In this document: positions 9,720 to 17,660 of the stretch, piece after piece
Layout of the letters: every line of letters starts with the position of its first letter
Numbering within the stretch: position 1 is the first letter of the stretch
Source: an uncultured Candidatus Saccharibacteria bacterium
Lineage (GTDB): Bacteria; Patescibacteriota; Saccharimonadia; Saccharimonadales; Saccharimonadaceae
Length of the DNA: 64,000 bases
NCBI GenBank assembly: GCA_927910745.1
Contig: CAKMNX010000012.1
Location: forward strand, 1 to 64,000
Reading direction: 5' to 3'
The notes under the pieces: model-generated
What the model was told of the DNA's origin: nothing
The model's input: only the letters and a program-made list of their open reading frames with translations
Databases searched by the model: none
Translations under genes and position numbers: made by a program

Positions 9720-10120
9720 TGGTGGAGCTGCCGGGTACTGCCCCCGGGTCCGCTTGGTGCCCTCGTATTCGTCTACGAACGTAGGTTTGTTTGCGTGTTT
9801 GACAACGCGAGGCCGATCAGAAACAAACCAAAAATACAGCCTATCGTTGCGCGGTATATGTCCTCTCCTCGTGCCGCTGCCACCAGGAGAGCAAGCAACA
9901 TAGCTATGACACTACAAGGTGCCCTGTTGCCATGCACCTCATAGCGATCGCCAGACTAAGCGGCGAGTGCAACCGTGGTCTTGGAAGATGCGAAGATCTC
10001 CTCAAAACTGCGGAATGCTGCTGCAACTTTATTTTTTGCAGTTATATCTATGCGTGTCGTGCATATCCGATTCGCAGAATACAATGACAAAGTCCAAACG
10101 TCGAACGCTATATCAGCCCC
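9720..10120 (-). ncRNA. ssrA: Transfer-messenger RNA
   Basis: tmRNA rescues stalled ribosomes and tags the nascent chain for degradation. The 5' end reads GGGGCTGATATAGCGTTCGA and the 3' end CAGCTCC-ACCA, with GGGGCUG/CAGCUCC forming the acceptor stem and CCA encoded. The T arm is CCGGG-GGCAGTA-CCCGG, lacking the usual TTCRA loop. The tag frame runs from GCA at 10037-10039 to TAG at 9956-9958 and encodes 27 residues, starting AKNKVAAAF and ending TTVALAA, longer than the ten-residue E. coli tag but with the same ALAA degradation signal. A -10 box TATAAT (10133-10138) lies 12 bases before the 5' end. Confidence 0.95.
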
Positions 10121-10384
10121 ACGTCTGTATATATTATAGCACGGTTTTGCTCATGTATAACCTCCCGTAGCTTGGATCTTGCAACTATGAGCAACTTTTG
10201 GGGTTGGTTTTCTTGGAGAGGCTCTTAGTCGGCCATCGTAGCATCAGAGCATTTTATCTCCATTGCAGCGCTCTTTTTCTCATCTCTGTATACAGCATCG
10301 TATTCTCATAGATTCGTGGGCTCATACAAACTCATACGAAAACAATTTGCACAGACCCCGCCAATATGCTTAACTATAGACAGC

Positions 10385-11920
10385 ATGAACAAAGTCGCAA
10401 AAATCAGGTCGGTTGCGCCCGTAGGGTTCGCTGGCCATATGATTGACGTCGAGAGCGACATGACGAAGGGCCTGCCCGCTCTGCAGATCGTTGGCCTGGG
10501 CAACAAAGCCATCGACGAAGCGCGCGAACGAGTGCGCAGCGCCCTCACCAACTCCCTGCTGGAATATCCAGCCCAGCGCATCACTATCAACCTCGCACCA
10601 GCCGAGCTGCCCAAGGATGGCACACACTACGACTTGCCGATTGCCCTCGCCCTCCTGACGAGCAGCGGCCAGCTCCGGCCCGAGCAAGTGGCTGGCGCAG
10701 TCTTTGCTGGCGAGCTGGCGCTTGACGGCACGCTCCGCCCAGTCAAAGGTGCCATTACCATTGCCGAAGCCGCTCGTGATAATAATTACAACACTGTCTA
10801 TTTACCCACAGAGAATCTTGCCCAAGCTTCACTCGTATCAGGGGTGACGCTCTATGGTGTGCCAGATCTTACAACGCTTTTTCTCCACCTCAAGGGCGAA
10901 AAACTGCTACCAATCTACCAGCCACCACCCACTGATGATAAACCAACAACACCTGTGCCATCACCCCTACTCGACGATATCTACGGCCAAGCCCAAGCCA
11001 AGCGCGCCCTCACCATTGCCGCAGCGGGCCACCACAACATCCTCTTCACTGGGCCACCTGGCACCGGCAAGTCGATGCTGGCCAAGACGCTGCCCAGCCT
11101 CTTGCCACCCCTGACTCCAGATGAGCAACTGGCCGTAACGAAGCTGCACAGCCTGGCGGGCTTATCACTCGACCAGAGTGTCCAAGCGCGGCCATTTCGG
11201 GCGCCACACCACACGGCGAGCCGCGCATCACTGATTGGTGGTGGGTCGGTGCCACAGCCTGGCGAGGTGAGTTTGGCGCACCTGGGTGTACTCTTCCTTG
11301 ATGAACTACCCGAATATCCGCGCACGACACTTGAGGTATTGCGCCAACCGCTGGAGGATACTACCGTGACGGTCACCCGGGCGCGCGGGCGCGCCACCTA
11401 CCCAGCCGATTTTATGCTGGTGGCCACCATGAACCCCTGCCCCTGCGGTTACTACGGCGACCCAACGCACGCGTGCACCTGCAGCAGCACGCAGATCATC
11501 GCCTACCAGAAGCGCCTGTCTGGGCCACTGATGGATCGGATTGATATGATCATCCCCGTTAATCGCATCCCTAATGAGCAACTGCTCTCACACCGCACCA
11601 CCACCGATCACGAGCAGTGCAGCGCCACTGCTGCCATCTCTACCGCCATCCGCGCTCAAGCCGCCCGCTATGGTGGCAGCGCCATGCGCAATAGCCGCCT
11701 CAGTTCGGCTCAGGTGCGGCGCTCTATCCCACTCTCGCCAGAGGTCAAGCAGTTCCTCGATGCTGCCAGCACCAAGCTTGGCCTCAGCCCGCGCGGTTAC
11801 TTCAAAGTCATCAAGGTAGCCCAGACCATTGCCGATCTTGACGAAGCGCCGCACATCACCATTGCTCACATCTCCGAGGCGTTGCAATATCGACAACCAG
11901 CGCCCGTCAAAGCGTTGTAA
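10385..11920 (+). CDS. comM: YifB/ComM family Mg-chelatase-like AAA+ ATPase
   Basis: ComM-type proteins are hexameric helicases that help integrate single-stranded DNA during natural transformation; YifB names the wider family. From the ATG at 10385 (MNKVAKIRSV) the protein has 511 residues, the family length. It has an N-terminal ChlI-like domain (to about residue 170), Walker A GPPGTGKS at 223-230, a Walker B-like LFLDELPEYP, the ATMNPCPCGYYGD motif with clustered cysteines, and the C-terminal Mg-chelatase-like domain (SPRGYFKVIKVAQTIADL). An upstream ATG at 10316 adds 23 residues without family support. No Shine-Dalgarno is seen; TATAGA just upstream suggests a very short leader. With the pilus genes further on it fits a DNA-uptake pathway. 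Confidence 0.92.
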   Translation: MNKVAKIRSVAPVGFAGHMIDVESDMTKGLPALQIVGLGNKAIDEARERVRSALTNSLLEYPAQRITINLAPAELPKDGTHYDLPIALALLTSSGQLRPEQVAGAVFAGELALDGTLRPVKGAITIAEAARDNNYNTVYLPTENLAQASLVSGVTLYGVPDLTTLFLHLKGEKLLPIYQPPPTDDKPTTPVPSPLLDDIYGQAQAKRALTIAAAGHHNILFTGPPGTGKSMLAKTLPSLLPPLTPDEQLAVTKLHSLAGLSLDQSVQARPFRAPHHTASRASLIGGGSVPQPGEVSLAHLGVLFLDELPEYPRTTLEVLRQPLEDTTVTVTRARGRATYPADFMLVATMNPCPCGYYGDPTHACTCSSTQIIAYQKRLSGPLMDRIDMIIPVNRIPNEQLLSHRTTTDHEQCSATAAISTAIRAQAARYGGSAMRNSRLSSAQVRRSIPLSPEVKQFLDAASTKLGLSPRGYFKVIKVAQTIADLDEAPHITIAHISEALQYRQPAPVKAL

Positions 11921-11981
11921 AAATATCGTCGTGTATTTTACATCATATTCTACCTCTGTAATTACGTGTGATTTACAACAT

Positions 11982-12011
11982 TTGACAGAACCCTCATCAA
12001 CCCGCCATACT
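11982..12011 (+). promoter_or_regulatory. Promoter of a leaderless gene
   Basis: TTGACA (11982-11987), an 18-base spacer and CATACT (12006-12011); only six bases separate the -10 box from the ATG at 12018, so the first transcribed base should be at or next to the start codon. Confidence 0.75.
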
Positions 12012-12017
12012 AGAGCC

Positions 12018-12551
12018 ATGCAAGCAAACTACTCTGACCAACCCCTTCACCACCCTACCCCAGGCCAGTCAGCAATCTTCCTCGCTGGCCCCACACCACG
12101 CTTCGATGAAGCATCGCAGCAGCTCATCTCTGCATCGTGGCGGCCCGAGGCGGTGCGGATCTTTGCGAGGCTGGGCTACGAGGGGATCGTCTACGCACCA
12201 GAAAACCACGATGCCTCGCCCCAGCGCGAGCTCGACCTCCTCAAGCAGGCACGCTGGGAGTGGGAAGCGCTCGACGCAGCAACAGTGGTGCTCTTTTGGG
12301 TGCCGCGGGTGATCGACCGGTCGCTGCCCACACTGGGTATGCCCGCCTTTACTACCAATGTGGAATTTGGCCTTCATATCGGCAAGAACCCTGCCAAGGT
12401 CGTCTATGGCCATCCAGAGGGCGCACCCAAGACGCGCTACCTCGACGCGCTCTACACCGAGCACACTGGGCGGCAGCCAAGCACAACACTCGAAGAGACA
12501 ATCGCGCAGGCGATTGCCTGTGCTCGGGCGCTGCAAGCGCAGGACAATTAG
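12018..12551 (+). CDS. Nucleoside 2-deoxyribosyltransferase-like protein
   Basis: A 177-residue protein resembling the nucleoside 2-deoxyribosyltransferase-like fold (Nuc_deoxyrib_tr group). Supporting features are the N-terminal IFLAGPTPR strand-loop, WRPEAVRIFARLGYEG, a WEWEALDAATVVLFWVPR segment, and TNVEFGLHIGKNPAKVVYGHP, which matches the family's substrate-binding and dimer regions. Members act in nucleotide salvage or remodelling, but the exact substrate cannot be deduced. The open frame extends far upstream, but the promoter at 11982-12011 places the start at 12018 with a leaderless message. Confidence 0.75.
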   Translation: MQANYSDQPLHHPTPGQSAIFLAGPTPRFDEASQQLISASWRPEAVRIFARLGYEGIVYAPENHDASPQRELDLLKQARWEWEALDAATVVLFWVPRVIDRSLPTLGMPAFTTNVEFGLHIGKNPAKVVYGHPEGAPKTRYLDALYTEHTGRQPSTTLEETIAQAIACARALQAQDN

Positions 12552-12741
12552 CCGCTCATCTCTTCACCACGTATCGTTTTCCGCATTCACCCTCTGTAGA
12601 TTCCCATCCGATAGAGCGTGAAGCTCCTTATCAATAATCTCGCGAAGATAAGGAACTCTCATGCTCATAGCACCCCACCTATAGCGTCTCTCACCGAGCA
12701 ATCACCGCAAAAAAATCACCAAAACTGCAGCATATTTTATT

Positions 12742-12770
12742 TTGCCTTTTGCTGCGACATCTGGTAAACT
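12742..12770 (+). promoter_or_regulatory. Promoter of the infC-rpmI-rplT operon
   Basis: TTGCCT (12742-12747), 17 bases, TAAACT (12765-12770). It leaves a leader of about 40 bases with the Shine-Dalgarno AAGGAG at 12803-12808. Confidence 0.7.
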
Positions 12771-12814
12771 TTTGGGGAGTCAATTCGTTTTAAGCTCAAG
12801 CAAAGGAGAGCACA

Positions 12815-13321
12815 ATCAAATCAACCACCCGCATCAACGAAGCCATCCGTGCACGAGAGCTGCGCGTCATTGGCGAAAGCGGCGAACAACTTGGCATCAT
12901 GAGCCGGCAGGCAGCACTGGATAAGGCGCGGCAAGCTGGTGTAGACTTGGTGGAGTTTTCGCCCAATGCTAACCCACCCGTTGTAAAGATCATCGATTGG
13001 GGCAAATATCAGTACCAAAAGATGAAGGAGCAGCAGCGCAATAGGCGAAGCAACAAAGCCAACGAGCTCAAGCAGATGCGTTTTGGCCTAAAGATTGGCG
13101 CTAATGATCTGGAGATCAAGCTGCGCAAGATTCGCAAGTTCCTGGCTGAGGGGCACAAGGTCAAGGTTTTGATCTTCTTCCGCGGCCGCGAGATGGCGCA
13201 TCGTGAGCTTGGCTACAACCTGATTAGCCAGGTTGTCTCCGCCCTTGAGGACGAAGCGATTGTCGAGCAAAAACCACTGATGGCTGGGCGCAACCTCAGC
13301 ATCGTAATAAGGAGTAAGTAA
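12815..13321 (+). CDS. infC: Translation initiation factor IF-3, AUC start codon
   Basis: IF-3 keeps 30S subunits free and proofreads start codons. The first ATG in frame (12899) would delete a conserved part of the N-domain. Reading upstream gives ...RINEAIRARELRVIGESGEQ, the classic IF-3 N-terminus, and the frame is closed by TAA at 12791-12793. Between that stop and the N-domain there is no ATG, GTG or TTG; the codon placed after the Shine-Dalgarno AAGGAG is ATC at 12815-12817. An AUU or AUC start is the known basis of IF-3 autoregulation in other bacteria. The resulting 168 residues are of normal length. The stop overlaps the rpmI start (TAATG). Confidence 0.93.
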   Translation: MKSTTRINEAIRARELRVIGESGEQLGIMSRQAALDKARQAGVDLVEFSPNANPPVVKIIDWGKYQYQKMKEQQRNRRSNKANELKQMRFGLKIGANDLEIKLRKIRKFLAEGHKVKVLIFFRGREMAHRELGYNLISQVVSALEDEAIVEQKPLMAGRNLSIVIRSK

Positions 13322-13515
13322 TGCCAAAACTCAAGACCCACAAGGGCACTGCTAAGCGCATTAAGCTAACCAGTACCGGCAAACTGACCCGTCGGCGTGC
13401 CTTCGGGAACCACATGCTCTCCAAGAAGAGCAAATCGCGCAAGCGCAATATCAACACCCCTGCTACCATCACTGGTGGTATGGCCAAAAATGCTAAACGA
13501 GCCTTAGGAGTCTAA
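13321..13515 (+). CDS. rpmI: 50S ribosomal protein L35
   Basis: A 64-residue, very basic protein beginning MPKLKTHKGTAKRIKLTSTG, the standard L35 N-terminus (usual length 64-66). Its ATG shares bases with the infC TAA (TAATG), so translation is probably coupled. It lies in the universal order infC-rpmI-rplT. Confidence 0.97.
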   Translation: MPKLKTHKGTAKRIKLTSTGKLTRRRAFGNHMLSKKSKSRKRNINTPATITGGMAKNAKRALGV

Positions 13516-13518
13516 CAT

Positions 13519-13866
13519 ATGCGCGTCAAACGAGGAACAACCGCCCACGCTCGCCACGCCAAGATGCTGCGAGCCGCCAAAGGAATGCAACACAATCGCA
13601 CCCGGAGCTTCCGCCTTGCCAAGCAAGGGGTAATCCGTGGCCTGCAATACGCCTACCGCGACCGTCGCAACCGCAAGCGCGACCTGCGCCAGCTATGGAT
13701 CACCCGCATCAACGCTGCCGCCCGGCAAAATGGCACCACCTACGGCCGCCTGATTGCCGACATTAAGGCTGCTGGTGTGGCGCTCGACCGCAAGGTCCTC
13801 GCCGAGCTCGCCGTCAACGAGCCACAGGCTTTTGCAGCTGTCGTGAAGCACGTCACTCGCAAGTAG
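13519..13866 (+). CDS. rplT: 50S ribosomal protein L20
   Basis: A 115-residue assembly protein of the large subunit. The N-terminal extension with RVKRGTTAHARHAKMLRAAKG-type sequence and the globular part (RQLWITRINAAARQNG, TYGRLIADIK) match L20 throughout. GGAG precedes the ATG and the gene follows rpmI by three bases. In other bacteria L20 represses this operon by binding its mRNA; I see no obvious mimic here. Confidence 0.97.
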   Translation: MRVKRGTTAHARHAKMLRAAKGMQHNRTRSFRLAKQGVIRGLQYAYRDRRNRKRDLRQLWITRINAAARQNGTTYGRLIADIKAAGVALDRKVLAELAVNEPQAFAAVVKHVTRK

Positions 13867-13894
13867 TGTAGCAATTTATACGACGTTGTGAAGA

Positions 13895-13926
13895 ATACAC
13901 ACCCCTGTTACAGAGGTGTGTATTTC
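13895..13926 (+). terminator. Terminator of the infC operon
   Basis: ATACACACC (13895-13903) pairs with GGTGTGTAT (13915-13923), extended by CTG/CAG inside across one mismatch, followed by a short T run (TTTCT). Confidence 0.75.
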
Positions 13927-13935
13927 TGCTTGCCC

Positions 13936-13964
13936 AGCCGCTGGCTTCCAGATATTTTCTTGTT
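13936..13964 (-). repeat. Family B repeat, half copy
   Basis: On the minus strand CAAGAAAATATCTGGAAGCCAG matches one arm of the family B core (see 34984-35094); the partner arm is missing. It lies between the convergent rplT and rnpB terminators. Confidence 0.6.
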
Positions 13965-13980
13965 CGGCGAGGAGGTTGTA

Positions 13981-14009
13981 GAAAATAACAAAGCTCCAAA
14001 GCTGGAGCT
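13981..14009 (-). terminator. Terminator of rnpB
   Basis: On the minus strand AGCTCCA-GCTT-TGGAGCT is a perfect 7-bp hairpin followed by TTGTTATTTT, starting about 19 bases after the RNase P RNA 3' end. Confidence 0.75.
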
Positions 14010-14027
14010 AACACATCATACCATAAA

Positions 14028-14390
14028 GCAGCCTATCGATAAGCCGGGTTCTGTCGTGGATGATCATCTATCTAGTTTGCAAATTGCTCTGCAAATCGAG
14101 CGGTTAGCGATAGCCACAAGCGGATCACTCATCCGTGGCTATCTCCTTGCAGCCGACAGGGTTTACCTCCGCGGCATGTCACCATGCAGCGCTGTGAGCT
14201 CTTACCTCACTCCTTTCACCCTTACCCCGCTACTCGAGCGCTATTGCGCACGAGTATTGGTGTTGCGGAGCGGTATCGTTTCTGTGGCACTTTCCCTAGG
14301 GTTACCCCCGGTCGCCGTTAGCGACTGTCGTATCCTGTGCTGCCCGGACTTTCCTCTTGCCAAGTAGCAAGCGATCATCTAATAGACTGC
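14028..14390 (-). ncRNA. rnpB: RNase P RNA
   Basis: Catalytic RNA that removes 5' leaders from pre-tRNAs. The conserved block GAGGAAAGTCCGGGC occurs 35-50 bases from the 5' end and ACAGAACCCGGCTTATC near the 3' end. The ends form helix P1: GCAGTCTAT (14390-14382) with ATAGGCTGC (14036-14028), nine pairs with one G-U. The length (363 nt) and the presence of the standard conserved regions fit a bacterial type A RNA. A -10 box TATAAT lies at 14397-14402, seven bases before the 5' end. Confidence 0.95.
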
Positions 14391-14446
14391 CTCTTTATTA
14401 TAGCATAAGGGATTTATGACGAGTGAGCACAATACTCTCAACCGTC

Positions 14447-14597
14447 AAAAAATCCCAGACTCACCCCAGGCGCTTGATATTCCCCTGCATGATGCAAGGT
14501 GGGTTTCCTCATCCATACCCACGGGTACGGTGAATGTTGGAATCCCTATCATATGATGTTAGGAAAATCATACACGCCCGATATTCGTCTGGGACAC
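14447..14597 (-). ncRNA. Unidentified structured RNA of about 150 nt with closed ends
   Basis: The minus strand has a promoter (TGACGC at 14625-14630, 17 bases, TATACT at 14602-14607), then an RNA whose 5' UCCCAGAC (14594-14587) pairs perfectly with 3' GUCUGGGA (14460-14453), directly followed by six Us. Inside are a second closing helix (CGGGCG with CGCCUG), a hairpin CCGUACCC/GGGUAUGG and a hairpin CCUUGCA-UCA-UGCAGG. It has neither the GGAA-loop motif of SRP RNA nor a recognisable riboswitch core, and its downstream neighbour is rnpB, so a free-standing RNA in the size range of 6S or SRP RNA seems more likely than a leader. Confidence 0.55.
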
Positions 14598-14842
14598 TCT
14601 TAGTATACCACAGAATGGTAAGCGGCGTCACGTTTGCGATGTTGAGATCCTCACACCTTCTTCCTTAGTGCTAAACATGTCAATATCTGCTGAATATTAA
14701 CCCCTTATATTGATGTTTAATCTGCTAGTGCTCATAACAGACACTCACCTTTGTACGAGAGACAGCCTCATTCAATCTCCTACCAAGCTAGCCTACAATC
14801 TAAACCCTGTACCAAGCCAGGTAAAAGGCTCAATTCCTGCTC

Positions 14843-15478
14843 CTAACCAAGCGACACGCCAAACACCAGCGAGAAAAGCTGCAAGATACCCCTGATAGCC
14901 GCCATCATCACATTGCCAATAGCCGAGCTACCGACCAATACCAGCACAAAGACCAGCATCACGCCGTACTGCTCCACCACCTCCATACCGCGGCGCACAA
15001 ACTCCGGTGCCAAAGCATACAGCACACGCGAACCATCGAGCGGCGGAATCGGCAGCATATTAAAGACAAAGAAACCAAGATTCACACTCACCGCCGTAGC
15101 AAGCAGTGGCTGCACTGCTGGCCCAGCGATCGTCGCATATAAGCCAAAGCAGATGAAGGCAATGACGAAGTTCGTCAGTGGCCCAGCCAGCCCCACCAGC
15201 GCTGCGCCCCATTCATCGCCACGTACTCGCTCGGGGTTGTACGGCACTGGCTTGGCCCCACCAAACACTGGTAGGCCCAGCAATGCCAAGCTCAGCGGCA
15301 AGAGGATGGTCAAGAATGGATCGATATGATGCAGTGGATTGAGCGTCAAACGCCCCTGCTCCTTAGCCGTATCATCGCCCAGCCAGTACGCCATAAAGCC
15401 ATGCATCGCCTCGTGCAGCGTCATTGAGATAAGAATAACGACAAGGACGATAATGAGGTGAGCGATATCAATATGCAT
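14843..15478 (-). CDS. Site-2 protease family (M50) intramembrane metalloprotease
   Basis: A 211-residue membrane protein with the zinc motif HEAMH near residue 23 and the second motif NMLPIPPLDGSRVL near residue 140, which supplies the aspartate ligand. Four to six hydrophobic segments surround them. It is the short form without PDZ domains, common in bacteria; substrates are unknown. The ATG at 15478 (MHIDIAHL) is chosen because TACAAT ends six bases upstream, giving a leaderless message; the frame reaches six codons further. Divergent from rpmB. Confidence 0.9.
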   Translation of the reverse strand: MHIDIAHLIIVLVVILISMTLHEAMHGFMAYWLGDDTAKEQGRLTLNPLHHIDPFLTILLPLSLALLGLPVFGGAKPVPYNPERVRGDEWGAALVGLAGPLTNFVIAFICFGLYATIAGPAVQPLLATAVSVNLGFFVFNMLPIPPLDGSRVLYALAPEFVRRGMEVVEQYGVMLVFVLVLVGSSAIGNVMMAAIRGILQLFSLVFGVSLG

Positions 15479-15508
15479 TTCTTTATTGTACCACATTGCC
15501 TACCCACC

Positions 15509-15537
15509 TTGACATTGCCCCCTTGGCAGCGTATACT
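15509..15537 (+). promoter_or_regulatory. rpmB promoter
   Basis: TTGACA (15509-15514), 17 bases, TATACT (15532-15537), giving a leader of about 36 bases before the rpmB ATG. Confidence 0.85.
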
Positions 15538-15579
15538 AATACAGATTGTAATAATATAAGTTATAAGTGGAATAAGAAT

Positions 15580-15804
15580 ATGGCAGCACGATGTGAACTG
15601 ACTGGCAAGGGTAAGCAATTCGGCAACAATGTGAGCTTCTCGTTGCGACGCACCAAGCGAGTCTTCAAACCAAACCTTCAGAAAAAGACCTTCGTTGTCG
15701 ATGGGCAAAAGGTCACCATGGTTCTCTCGACCAAGGCGATCCGCACGCTCAAGAAGAAAGGCCTGCTCACCAGCGCCAAGACAAAGGCCAAAGCTGCGGC
15801 GTAG
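15580..15804 (+). CDS. rpmB: 50S ribosomal protein L28
   Basis: A 74-residue basic protein beginning MAARCELTGKGKQFGNNVSF, followed by RRTKRVFKPNLQ, both characteristic of L28. It has one cysteine at the N-terminus and lacks the other zinc ligands. The frame is open upstream to 15496, but family length and the promoter place the start at 15580. Ala/Lys-rich C-terminal tail (TKAKAAA). Confidence 0.96.
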   Translation: MAARCELTGKGKQFGNNVSFSLRRTKRVFKPNLQKKTFVVDGQKVTMVLSTKAIRTLKKKGLLTSAKTKAKAAA

Positions 15805-15828
15805 CAACCCAGAGCAAACGATAACTGT

Positions 15829-15858
15829 AAAAATATCCCCTTTCATAGGGGATATTTT
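15829..15858. terminator. Bidirectional terminator
   Basis: AAAATATCCCC pairs with GGGGATATTTT around the loop TTTCATA, with A and T runs on either side; it separates the convergent rpmB and arsR genes. Confidence 0.85.
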
Positions 15859-15863
15859 AGTGG

Positions 15864-16168
15864 TTACTTCGCTTTATCTAACTCAGCAATTGTCGCGAGC
15901 ACACCAGCGAACTGCCGAGCAAACTCTGGCCGCAGCACCAGGACACGCTGGGTGCCAACCGCTTCGCTCGTGACAAGCCTGCTTCGCGCAGGACTTTGCA
16001 GTGGTGCGAGACAGTCGAGAGTGAGAGATTATGATCGATCTGGCTGCAGCCCAGCCGCCCCTCCGCAGCCAAGCGGCGGACAATCCGCAGCCGCAGCGGG
16101 TCGGACAGGGCGGCAAAGACATGCTCTGGTGCGAGTGCGTCAGTTGGGGTGTTTTGTTGGGATGTCAT
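15864..16168 (-). CDS. ArsR-family transcriptional regulator (apparent frameshift)
   Basis: A winged-helix repressor: ALSDPLRLRIVRRLAAEGRL, then the recognition helix region SLSTVSHHCKVLREAGL. As read, the frame leaves the family pattern after that point and stops at 15878. Adding one base at about 15974 (GGCTTGTC to GGCTTGGTC) restores a typical C-terminal half, LVTSEAVGTQRVLVLRPEF, ending at TAA 15864-15866 after about 101 residues. The ATG overlaps the stop of the MFS transporter gene (ATGA). No metal-binding cysteine motif is visible, so the signal is unknown. Operator-like palindromes lie upstream of the operon. Confidence 0.85.
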
Positions 16169-17339
16169 TTCCTTTGTATTGTCTCATACCTGCTGGTCAT
16201 TGCCAAGGCAAGCACTACTACGCCGGCCGCCACGAACGGAATCGCCTGAGCTGGCTGGCCACTAACAATCGCACCGCCCAGCATACCACCAAAGCCTTGA
16301 CCAATGTAAATACTGGATGAATTGAGCGAAAGATTCAGCTGAGCCCGTTCTGGGGCAAGCGCAATAATGCGGTATTGCTGAGCAATCGTGGCAATCCACG
16401 CACTAGCCGTCCATAATAGCACACTGCCACCAACGAGACCAAGCGCACCTGGCGTCCCAGCCGCCACACCAAGCAAAGCAAGCGCCAACGCAAAGGCAAG
16501 CATTGCCCAGCGGGCCAGCCAAATATGGGCAAAACGATCGGTCAGCCAGCCGCCTAGCACACCACCCAACAGCGAGCCCACACCAAAGATGAGCAAAATC
16601 CAGCTAAAGTACTCATGCAGGCCTGCCTGCTGTACCACTGCACTCAGATACGAAATCACACTGGTGCCAGCGACAAATATCACTACCGTTACCAATAGTG
16701 TCAGTGCAACATGGCGATTCGCCAGGCCCGCCACCAATGCCGGAACGGTTGGCACCTGCTGCGCTGGCTGCGCCTCACGCGCCCGAATGCCCAGCACAAT
16801 GCCACACAACATCAGCACCGCAGCCACTGCCATCGCCCAAAACAGCGCGTGGTAGCCATAGCGCTCCCCCACAACCGAACCAAGCGGTACAGCGAGTACC
16901 GTTGCCATCGTCATGCCTGTTGTAACGACGGAGATTGCCTTACCACGATGCTTGGCCGGGGCAAGGCTAGTCGCCAAAGCCATTGCTGTTGGCATCATCA
17001 TGGCTGAGCCCAAGGCTGCCATCACTCGAGCCACCATCATCCATACAAATGATGACGCGAGCGCTGCCACTCCATTACCAATTGCAAATATCGCCAGTGC
17101 TAGCACCAAGGTCGACCGCCGATTGCGCCGCCCCATTAGCATGCCACACAATGGTGCCGCCAGTGCATACACCCACGCAAACACCGTCACCAAGAGGCCG
17201 GTCTGCCCCAGCGACACCCCAAGTTGCTGTGCCACCTGTGGCAATACCGCTGCCAGCATGAAGCCATCCGCTCCAATAACAAAGGCTCCTAGCGCTAGCA
17301 CCGCAATCTTACCCCACGGCGTGTTGATTGTTGTTCCAT
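16165..17339 (-). CDS. MFS transporter, DHA1-like exporter (apparent frameshift at N-terminus)
   Basis: About 391 residues with twelve predicted membrane helices. It has the family landmarks GAFVIGADGF in helix 1, a loop with GRRNRR after helix 2, and a glycine-rich motif C-like segment (VLAVPLGSVVGERYG). The uninterrupted frame starts at a GTG (17301) inside helix 1. An ATG at 17339 with AAAGGAA before it reads MEQQSTRRG and joins the transporter frame if the GGGG at 17312-17315 gains one G. Such transporters usually export drugs or metabolites; the substrate is not deducible. First gene of an operon with the ArsR regulator. Confidence 0.85.
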
Positions 17340-17354
17340 AAAACCGTTCCTTTC

Positions 17355-17399
17355 TTCGATATAAATCGAAATAATAGTGGTATTTCGAAGTGTATCGAA
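17355..17399 (-). promoter_or_regulatory. Two operator-like palindromes upstream of the MFS-arsR operon
   Basis: TTCGAT-ATAA-ATCGAA (17355-17370) is a perfect inverted repeat, and TTCGA-AGTGTA-TCGAA (17384-17399) repeats the same half site with a six-base centre. They lie 16-60 bases before the transporter ATG, overlapping where the promoter must be. They are natural candidates for binding by the ArsR protein encoded by the same operon. Confidence 0.7.
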
Positions 17400-17615
17400 T
17401 TTAGTGCGCTGTGTCAAATCGACCATGTTATGACAATGATTCCACTATGAATCTCACAATCCTCATCACTGTCTCGCACTCATTTCTTGAGAAAACTATA
17501 AGGGCTGGCCTCATCTTACCCATCAATTCACCAACACTCATGCCGACTACAACTAATATTCATAGTCCACCAGAGAAAGCAGCGAGGAGAAAATGGAGTA
17601 AAGATATACCACAAA

Positions 17616-17640
17616 AACCAGCCTCTCCACGAGGCTGGTT
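17616..17640 (-). terminator. Terminator after the MBL gene
   Basis: AACCAGCCTC-TCCAC-GAGGCTGGTT, a perfect 10-bp stem; on the minus strand it is followed by TTTTTG. It ends the thrS operon. The surrounding 17400-17660 holds nothing else I can recognise. Confidence 0.8.
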
Positions 17641-17660
17641 GCGCTTGGGGTATATGAATC

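Noticed and set aside
12602..12632. Further family A fragment (CCATCCGATAGAGCGTGAAG)
   Set aside because: Only about 20 bases resemble hairpin 3 and its flank, and no arms are recognisable; could be chance.
14447..14597. SRP (4.5S) RNA
   Set aside because: The conserved GGTCAGG...GGAAGG...AGCAGCC helix-8 motif is missing, although size and closed ends would fit.
16165..16168. arsR and transporter as decayed pseudogenes
   Set aside because: Both are restored by one base each, keep full-length family features and an ATGA overlap, and have conserved operator palindromes.
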